Below, one piece after another: positions 14,378-19,712 of a stretch of DNA of 19,712 nt. The position numbers and the translations under genes were made by a program. The stretch lies in the NCBI GenBank assembly GCA_020345785.1, contig CP070771.1, forward strand, positions 164,656-184,367, in the 5' to 3' direction. Each line of letters begins with the position of its first letter. Positions within the stretch are counted from its first letter, which is position 1. This stretch comes from Desulfobacterales bacterium. GTDB lineage: Bacteria; Desulfobacterota; Desulfobacteria; Desulfobacterales; JAFDCJ01. The notes beneath the pieces are model-generated. The model searched no databases, was not told where the DNA came from, and saw nothing but the letters and a program-made list of their open reading frames with translations.

Positions 14378-16138
14378 ATGACGAACCGACCTAGGGTGAA
14401 AAATCTATCGATATTGGCTCGGCTGAAAACCAACGAGCATACCATTATGGCCGTTCTGGCGGTAAGTGTGGGTGTGGCCGGAGGATTCGGTGCCGTCGTT
14501 TTTCGTCTTCTCATTAATTTCTTTCAAACAATTGCCTACGGCTCCCCTTCGGAACTGCTTGCAGTGATCGATACGATCCCCTGGTATTATAAAGTGTGGA
14601 TTCCTGCCTTGGGTGGGTTGGTCGTCGGTCCGCTGGTTTATTTTCTGGCGCGGGAAGCCAAAGGCCACGGTGTACCCGAAGTGATGGAGGCCGTTGCCCT
14701 GAAAGGCGGTGTTATTCGCAAAAGAGTGGTAATCGTGAAAACGTTGGCTTCTGCGATCAGCATCAGCACCGGCGGGTCCGTGGGTCGGGAAGGTCCTATC
14801 GTTCAAATCGGATCCGCCATCGGGTCCACCCTTGGACAGGCGTTAAAAGTTTCAGCGGATCGAATGCGGACGCTGGTCGGATGCGGAGCTGCCGCGGGTA
14901 TCGCCGCCACCTTCAATGCCCCGATCGCCGGTTCCATGTTTGCTTTGGAGGTTGTCCTGGGAGATTTCGGACTGGCCACGTTCAGCCCGATTGTGATCTC
15001 ATCCGTGGTCGCCACCGTCGTTTCGCGAGCTTATCTCGGGGATACCCCGGCGTTTATTGTTCCGGCATATGAATTGGTGAGTGCCTGGGAATTTCCAATG
15101 TATCTGGTGCTCGGTTTTTTTTGTGCGGCAGTGGGTGTAACCTTTACCAAAACCCTCTATCGAATCGAGGATTTGTTCGACAGTTTCAAGTTTCCCGAGT
15201 ATCTCAAGGCAGTTATCGGTGGATTGATTCTGGGGGTGCTTGGCTTGTTTTTCCCCCAAGTTCTGGGAGTCGGATACGGTGCTATCGATCAGGCCCTGAT
15301 GCAGCAGTTGGCCTGGTGGCTCATGCTGGTCCTGGTGTTTGTCAAAATTTTCGCCACATCCATTACCATTGGTTCGGGCGGATCGGGGGGAATATTTGCG
15401 CCATCACTGGTTATGGGAGCCATGGCCGGCGGATTTTTTGGTGGAGTGGTACATGATTTGTTCCCTCACGTGACCGCATCCCCGGGCGCTTACAGCATTG
15501 TCGGCATGGGAGCGGTCGTCAGCGCAACCACTCATGGCCCGTTGACCGCTATTTTGATTCTCTTTGAAATGACCGGTGATTATAAAATCATTCTGCCGCT
15601 CATGTTTTCCTGCATTGTCGGAACCATAGCTAGTGGTCAGTTGCTGAGAGACTCGATTTACACGTTGAAATTGGCCAGACGGGGAATCGATATCAAAGAA
15701 GGCAAAGAGGTCAATGTCTTAAAGTCCCTGTTCGTTAAAGATGTCATGAGTCGTCAGGTCGAAACCATCCCGGAGGGATTGCCCCTGGAGGCCATGTCTG
15801 ATAAAATTTCCAAGAGTAAATTCAACAGCTTTCCCGTGCTCAATGCCGACGATAAGCTTTGCGGTATTATTTCTTTCATCGATTACAGTGAAGCAATATT
15901 TGATGAAGACCTGAAGCATCTCGTGGTGGCCAAAGATCTTGCGACTTCCAATGTTGTCACGGTCTCCTCGGATGACAATCTTTACGCCGCGTTGGAAAAA
16001 ATCAGCCGCCAGGACTTTGCTACACTGCCGGTGGTATCCCCCGATGATCCCGGACAATTGGTCGGCGTTATCTCCCGGCGGGATATTATCGGCGCCTATG
16101 ACAAAGCGGTGCTCAAAAAATCACTGTTTAAAAATTAG
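14378..16138 (+). CDS. CLC-type chloride channel/transporter with two CBS domains
   Basis: This membrane protein of 586 residues has the CLC core (about 20-440) and a cytoplasmic pair of CBS domains (about 453-510 and 520-580). The selectivity motifs are visible: GHGVPE near the first repeat (the usual serine of GSGIP is histidine), GREGP with gating glutamate E138, and GSGGSGGIFAPSL with the family GxFxP. The replaced serine means the anion-coordinating end differs from classical ClC-ec1. CBS pairs usually bind adenine nucleotides and regulate gating. The start is uncertain: ATG 14378 has AGGTGG too close, GTG 14339 would add 13 residues and has none. It stands alone and could share the promoter at 13973 by read-through. 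Confidence 0.93.
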   Translation: MTNRPRVKNLSILARLKTNEHTIMAVLAVSVGVAGGFGAVVFRLLINFFQTIAYGSPSELLAVIDTIPWYYKVWIPALGGLVVGPLVYFLAREAKGHGVPEVMEAVALKGGVIRKRVVIVKTLASAISISTGGSVGREGPIVQIGSAIGSTLGQALKVSADRMRTLVGCGAAAGIAATFNAPIAGSMFALEVVLGDFGLATFSPIVISSVVATVVSRAYLGDTPAFIVPAYELVSAWEFPMYLVLGFFCAAVGVTFTKTLYRIEDLFDSFKFPEYLKAVIGGLILGVLGLFFPQVLGVGYGAIDQALMQQLAWWLMLVLVFVKIFATSITIGSGGSGGIFAPSLVMGAMAGGFFGGVVHDLFPHVTASPGAYSIVGMGAVVSATTHGPLTAILILFEMTGDYKIILPLMFSCIVGTIASGQLLRDSIYTLKLARRGIDIKEGKEVNVLKSLFVKDVMSRQVETIPEGLPLEAMSDKISKSKFNSFPVLNADDKLCGIISFIDYSEAIFDEDLKHLVVAKDLATSNVVTVSSDDNLYAALEKISRQDFATLPVVSPDDPGQLVGVISRRDIIGAYDKAVLKKSLFKN

Positions 16139-16301
16139 GTCTCTCCTCCTGAATCATCACCTTATCTAATTGCATCATTTTTCTGATAAAAAGGTAGCGA
16201 GTTGCCCCAAGATGTGATTAAATAGCGGGCGTCCCGATGGGAACGGTGGGTGGGGTTAAATTAAAATTTTCAGATAAGATCCGCAAGAGATCAAGCTGAT
16301 T

Positions 16302-16730
16302 ATGATTCAAGATGATACCGGTAATATTCGGTGTTTGCGCGTCCCGTCTGACAAGCCGGGTGAAGATAGTGAAGTCACCGTTGTTGAAGAGGAAGCCGAA
16401 GACCTGGCCCCTGAAGAAGAGGAATATATACTTTGTCGCCAGTGCCACCAGGCGATCACCAGGCCGGCCGACCGTATTGCAATGCAGGGGTCTCACCGGC
16501 ATACCTTTGCCAATCCCCACGGACTTGTTTTTGAGATTGGTTGTTTTAAAAATGTTAAAGGTTGCGGATATGCCGGAGCGGCAACCGACGAATTCACCTG
16601 GTTTGCGGGCTACAGCTGGCGGGTTTGTTATTGTGCCATGTGTTTAACGCATTTGGGATGGATTTTCAGTTCAACGGGAGGTAATTTTTTTCACGGGTTG
16701 ATATTGGATCGGCTAATCGAACCCGGATGA
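16302..16730 (+). CDS. CULT-domain protein (bacterial cereblon-like)
   Basis: This protein of 142 residues is a stand-alone CULT domain after an acidic N-terminal stretch (about 21-41). Zinc ligands are C45/C48 and C111/C114. The aromatic cage that binds thalidomide-like and uracil-like ligands in cereblon is complete: W100, W106 (in TWFAGYSW) and W120 (in HLGW). NPHGLVFEI and FFHGLI are also family hallmarks. Bacterial single-domain relatives such as the Magnetospirillum protein MsCI4 are known, and their natural ligand is unsettled. The frame is closed by a TAA nine codons before the ATG, so the start is near certain, though the ribosome binding site is weak. Neighbours give no hint of pathway; there is no Lon-like domain. 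Confidence 0.9.
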   Translation: MIQDDTGNIRCLRVPSDKPGEDSEVTVVEEEAEDLAPEEEEYILCRQCHQAITRPADRIAMQGSHRHTFANPHGLVFEIGCFKNVKGCGYAGAATDEFTWFAGYSWRVCYCAMCLTHLGWIFSSTGGNFFHGLILDRLIEPG

Positions 16731-16794
16731 TTTCCGGGTGTAACGTCGAATTAATTTATAAACCAGTTGCACCAGAGAGTTTTGTAAGACGATT

Positions 16795-17010
16795 AATTTC
16801 CAAATCTCAAGCACCAAATTACAAATAAATCTCAAATTTCAATCTGCAATGACCAAAACATTCATCCCAGTTTTATCGCCCTGCTTCGCATACTTTGGTC
16901 TGCCGGTGATGATGCCCTTAGATAAGACGGAAGAAGAATTTTTTGTTTGGAATTTTGAATTTGGGTCGTTGGGATTTGTTTGGGATTTGGTTATTGGAGC
17001 TTGGAATTTT
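16795..17010. repeat. inverted pair of A/T-rich intergenic repeat units
   Basis: The stretch 16795-16860 (units like CCAAATCTCAAG and CAAATAAATCTCAA) is inverted, imperfectly, at 16941-17010 (TTTGTTTGG, GGGATTTGTTTGGGATTTGG). Between them are about 80 unique bases. This is a type of low-complexity repeat seen widely in environmental bacterial genomes. A 71-codon frame crossing it (16849-17064) is not called. The rest of the 356-base gap between genes holds nothing recognised. Confidence 0.6.
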
Positions 17011-17086
17011 CATGATTTTCATCAGGCAGGTAGTTTTCCTAAAATCAGCAAACACCCTGTTTGAATAACGGAGGAGCAAAAACCGC

Positions 17087-17620
17087 ATGGGCGAAATAAA
17101 AAGCACATTAGATCTTGTGATGGAAAAAACCAAAAATTTGTCATTAAGCGACGAAGAGAAGCGGGCGCAGAAGCAAAAAGAAACTGAAAGCCGCATCAAA
17201 GGGTTGCTGCAGAAATATCTAGACGGGTTGTTAGCTAAAAATCAGCTGAGAATAGATTACGAAAGCCTTAAAAAGGAATTCGACCTGTCAGATGATGCAT
17301 CCATGATCGATGAAATTTTGCGCCGCCTCGATCCCAACCAGGACAATCAGCTCCTGCTGGAGATACTCGAGGAATGCTGCCGTGTCAACCCGGCAGTCAT
17401 CAGCAGCATTATCGATGACTTTCGACGCGCGTATGACGAGGCTGCCGGCGAGAGGATGACACAGCTTAAAGAAGACCTTGCCCGAAAATATGCCATCTCA
17501 GGCTCGGCTGTGGTTCCCAACCTGGATGCGGATGAACAATGGCGCCGCCTGGAAGAGCATCTGCGCCTCCGATTTGAAGACCTATTGAATCAGGCGAAGG
17601 GCAAACTGTTAGTTGATTGA
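17087..17620 (+). CDS. uncharacterised helical cytoplasmic protein
   Basis: I do not recognise this 177-residue protein. It has no signal peptide or membrane segment and is rich in Glu, Lys, Leu and Asp, with predicted long helices throughout. The first 40 residues are strongly charged (SLSDEEKRAQKQKETESR), a central part holds EILEECCRVNP, and the end is a further helical pair (QWRRLEEHLRLRFEDLL). GGAGGAG lies about ten bases before ATG and codon use resembles its neighbours, so it is a real gene. It looks like a protein-interaction or adaptor protein; function unknown. Confidence 0.75.
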   Translation: MGEIKSTLDLVMEKTKNLSLSDEEKRAQKQKETESRIKGLLQKYLDGLLAKNQLRIDYESLKKEFDLSDDASMIDEILRRLDPNQDNQLLLEILEECCRVNPAVISSIIDDFRRAYDEAAGERMTQLKEDLARKYAISGSAVVPNLDADEQWRRLEEHLRLRFEDLLNQAKGKLLVD

Positions 17621-17755
17621 CCTGATATCCATCAATAATGATGTCTGTATTTTGGCCAAATATTGAATATTATCAATGTATTACCAAACCCGTAATGGTC
17701 GGCAAAAACCGTTTTAACTATCCATAACAATTGCGAACAGAATTGAGTTTTATTA

Positions 17756-18154
17756 GTGGCGCAATTTCTTGAAGGTTGGAAAAAACGAGCAAGGCAGCTA
17801 AAGATAGAAGTCTTCACTATATATTTGGCTTACAAGGACCCACGAGTTTCCTGGTATGCTCGGATTTTCGCAGCTTGTGTGGTTGGATATGTCTTTAGCC
17901 CAATTGATCTGATACCCGACCCAATTCCTATTCTTGGATATCTGGACGACCTCATTTTAGTCCCATTGGGCATCGCGCTTGCGTTGAAAATGATACCTAA
18001 AGAAGTTTTGCTTGAATGCCGTGAGCAAGCCCAAAAAATAATGCTTCAGGGCAAACCCGTAAATCGAATAGCCGCAATGGTAATTATAGCGATATGGGTC
18101 ATATTGCTAGTACTCACAGCTGGATTTACTTTAAAATATTTTAAAACTGAGTAG
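17756..18154 (+). CDS. DUF1232 (YkvA-like) membrane protein
   Basis: This protein of 132 residues carries the DUF1232 core: AYKDPRVSWYARI, then a membrane segment, then SPIDLIPDPIPILGYLDDLILVP, which is diagnostic. A second hydrophobic segment (about 105-127) closes the protein. The function of the family is unknown; members are small membrane proteins found widely in bacteria. The start is GTG at 17756 with only a weak GAG upstream. It lies 135 bases after the previous gene, in an A/T-rich gap, so it probably has its own promoter. Confidence 0.88.
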   Translation: MAQFLEGWKKRARQLKIEVFTIYLAYKDPRVSWYARIFAACVVGYVFSPIDLIPDPIPILGYLDDLILVPLGIALALKMIPKEVLLECREQAQKIMLQGKPVNRIAAMVIIAIWVILLVLTAGFTLKYFKTE

Positions 18155-18288
18155 TCCATTTGCGATTTGCCCAAATTTTCTATGAGCTGTCAACCAGGAA
18201 CTTTGCGCTAATTCATTCCGCCTTCCGTTCAATACTCCCGGCCTCCCAGCTTCTTATCCGCTGTCCTCCGTCTTCCGTCCTCTATGCG

Positions 18289-18954
18289 CTACACGTAAGC
18301 AAAATAAAAGGATTCGATCTCTTCGAAATTTTTTCTCACATTTTCGGCGCCGGTGATAATGTCGCCGTGTCCCGGCAGCAGCCACTCCACATCCAGGGTC
18401 ATCAGCCGTTTGATGCTTTCCTTGAGCTTTGATCCGTCGCCGCCGGGAAGATCCGTGCGGCCGACCCCTTCCTTGAACACGAGATCACCGGTAAACAGTG
18501 CTTTTTGCAAAGGCCAGTACAGGGTAACTGAACCGGGTGAATGACCGGGCGTGTGAATGATATTCAGCTCGAGACCATCCAGTGAAAGATCACCCTGCTT
18601 TAGAAAGAAATCAGGACGGAAGTCGGCCACATCGATTCCAAGGGCGGCATGCATTTGCCTGCCGATGGCGGCCACCCAGTGCCATTCCTCTTCGTGTAAG
18701 GTGAATAATGCGGGTTTGTTCTTAAACAACGGAACCGCTTCCAGATGATCCGGGTGGCCGTGGGTGCATATGATCAGGTCAATGTCATCGATTGTCAATT
18801 CCAGCTGCCTGAGACCTATTTGAACATGCTCAAACAGGACGCGATGACCGGGATCAATCAATATCCGGCTGGGGCCGTCAATGAGATAGGCATTACAGTT
18901 ATTGGTTGTCATGGATTGCCATGTGAAGGCGTGTAAATTATTGGTGACTTGCAT
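18289..18954 (-). CDS. metallo-beta-lactamase-fold hydrolase (glyoxalase II-like)
   Basis: This protein of 221 residues has the complete metal-binding set of the fold: H65-x-H67-x-D69-H70 (THGHPDH), H138 (HTPGHSPGS), D157 (TGDLVF) and H195 (LLPGHGD). Length and spacing resemble glyoxalase II-type thioesterases and related hydrolases; no oxygen-binding flavodoxin domain is attached, so it is not a flavodiiron protein. The substrate is unknown. GAGGAAGGA lies just upstream of the ATG. It is transcribed alone, divergently from the BON protein gene. Confidence 0.92.
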   Translation of the reverse strand: MQVTNNLHAFTWQSMTTNNCNAYLIDGPSRILIDPGHRVLFEHVQIGLRQLELTIDDIDLIICTHGHPDHLEAVPLFKNKPALFTLHEEEWHWVAAIGRQMHAALGIDVADFRPDFFLKQGDLSLDGLELNIIHTPGHSPGSVTLYWPLQKALFTGDLVFKEGVGRTDLPGGDGSKLKESIKRLMTLDVEWLLPGHGDIITGAENVRKNFEEIESFYFAYV

Positions 18955-19086
18955 AACGAATATCCTTCCTCAATTTTTTCGCAAAATTGCCGATACCAAA
19001 TAGGTAATCTTTGTGTTGAAAAAACAAATAATAAGCACTCAAATTAAAGATTAAACAACCAACGTTTAAGAAAGGCATTGGGCAAC

Positions 19087-19656
19087 ATGAAAAGGTATTT
19101 TGGTTTATTAATGGTTTCAGTAATGCTTTTAGCGACCGGCTGCACAGCGGCATTGATCGGGGGGGCAGCCGGCGGAGGTTATGCGGTTGCGACAGATGAG
19201 AGACAGACCGATCGCATGGTGGATGATTCGACCATCACGACCAGAATCAATAACGCGATGATTAAAGACGATGTTGTGAAGGCCCATCAAATTGATGTGG
19301 ACACGGTCGGTGGGCACGTTACGTTGACCGGCGTTGTGAAGACGTCCGAAGAAGCCCAACGGGCGGTTCAAATCGCCAGGCGTGAGGCCGGCGTAAAATC
19401 AGTCCGAAATAATCTTCAGATCGGTGAAAAAAGCTGGGGTGAGGCGTTCAACGACAAATGGCTGGGCAGCAAAATCAAATCCAAACTGATTGCCGAGCCG
19501 GAGATTCGATCGCTCAATATTGATGTGGACGTGGATAAAGGTATTGTAACGCTGACCGGAATCGTGGGCAACCGGTATCAGAAAAAGCGGGCCATTGAAA
19601 TTGCCAAAGCCACGGAGGGAACTGTCCGGGTGGTCGACAACCTCAAGGTTAAGTGA
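19087..19656 (+). CDS. double-BON-domain lipoprotein (OsmY-like)
   Basis: This protein of 189 residues has a lipoprotein signal: KR, a hydrophobic core and LATGC with acylation at C19. A glycine-rich linker (LIGGAAGGGYAV) follows, then two BON domains (about 48-113 and 118-187), each with the strand-glycine pattern GHVTLTGVV or GIVTLTGIV and a following helix. BON proteins of the OsmY group sit in the envelope and help with osmotic or membrane stress. I chose ATG 19087; a TTG at 19078 adds three residues and has AAAGG too near. It is divergent to the hydrolase gene. Confidence 0.92.
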   Translation: MKRYFGLLMVSVMLLATGCTAALIGGAAGGGYAVATDERQTDRMVDDSTITTRINNAMIKDDVVKAHQIDVDTVGGHVTLTGVVKTSEEAQRAVQIARREAGVKSVRNNLQIGEKSWGEAFNDKWLGSKIKSKLIAEPEIRSLNIDVDVDKGIVTLTGIVGNRYQKKRAIEIAKATEGTVRVVDNLKVK

Positions 19657-19712
19657 CGGGTTGCGGGGTGCGGGTTACGGGTCATTCGATTGCGGATTGC
19701 AGATTTCGGATT
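19657..19712 (+). repeat. beginning of low-complexity intergenic repeat
   Basis: Units GGGTTGCGGG/GCGGGTTACGGG and then ATTGCGGATTGCAGATTTCGGATT run to the window edge. Too short to classify. Confidence 0.35.

Noticed and set aside
16849..17064. 71-codon plus-strand frame between repeats
   Set aside because: Most of it lies in the inverted A/T-rich repeat units; composition is repeat-derived.
1..19712. Sigma-54 promoters expected near an NtrC-like regulator
   Set aside because: No TGGCAC-N5-TTGC site was found by eye before the operons; TGGCACC near 413 lacks the second half.

Overview
The window looks like a chromosomal stretch from a sulfate-reducer-type deltaproteobacterium (Desulfobacterota, probably near Desulfobacteraceae/Desulfosarcinaceae). 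This is an inference from gene content: a TauE/SafE permease with a receiver/kinase cluster, a cytidylate-kinase-like protein, a CULT-domain protein, FmdB, a DUF1232 protein, and intergenic repeats of the kind common in that group. No rRNA, tRNA, transposase, integrase, phage gene or CRISPR array was recognised.

Positions 1-671 hold the 3' part of an alpha/beta hydrolase on the minus strand, broken by one frameshift and cut by the window edge. Positions 1205-10929 form one large signalling locus. From a divergent promoter region at 5064-5166, a minus-strand operon encodes a TauE/SafE permease, a small membrane protein, a tandem-receiver protein, and an NtrC-like regulator whose Walker B glutamate and GAFTGA loop are both altered. 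The plus-strand operon encodes a receiver, a two-TM sensor kinase, a second receiver, a kinase-like protein that keeps the phospho-accepting histidine but has a degenerate ATPase half, a third receiver with a helical tail, a cytidylate-kinase-like protein and a secreted protein. That is six receiver domains in five proteins against one intact kinase. The likely logic is a branched phosphorelay controlling an anion/sulfur-compound exporter; the signal is unknown.

From 10936 to 14338 the genes are sparse: a GalT-like uridylyltransferase, a Yip1-family membrane protein and an FmdB-type zinc-ribbon protein, separated by repeat- and hairpin-rich spacers. A well-formed promoter at 13973-14001 and a terminator at 14188-14210 delimit an unexplained transcript of about 200 nt. 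From 14378 to the end come a CLC chloride transporter with CBS domains, a CULT-domain protein (the ligand-binding fold of cereblon), an unrecognised helical protein, a DUF1232 membrane protein, a metallo-beta-lactamase-fold hydrolase and a double-BON lipoprotein.

Two repeat families are the main non-coding signal. One is a palindromic element of about 115 bp (782-895 and 8462-8578) with conserved core and a covarying inner hairpin. The other is a short stem-loop with a fixed 3' tail (three copies, all on the same strand) that touches the start or stop codon of two genes.
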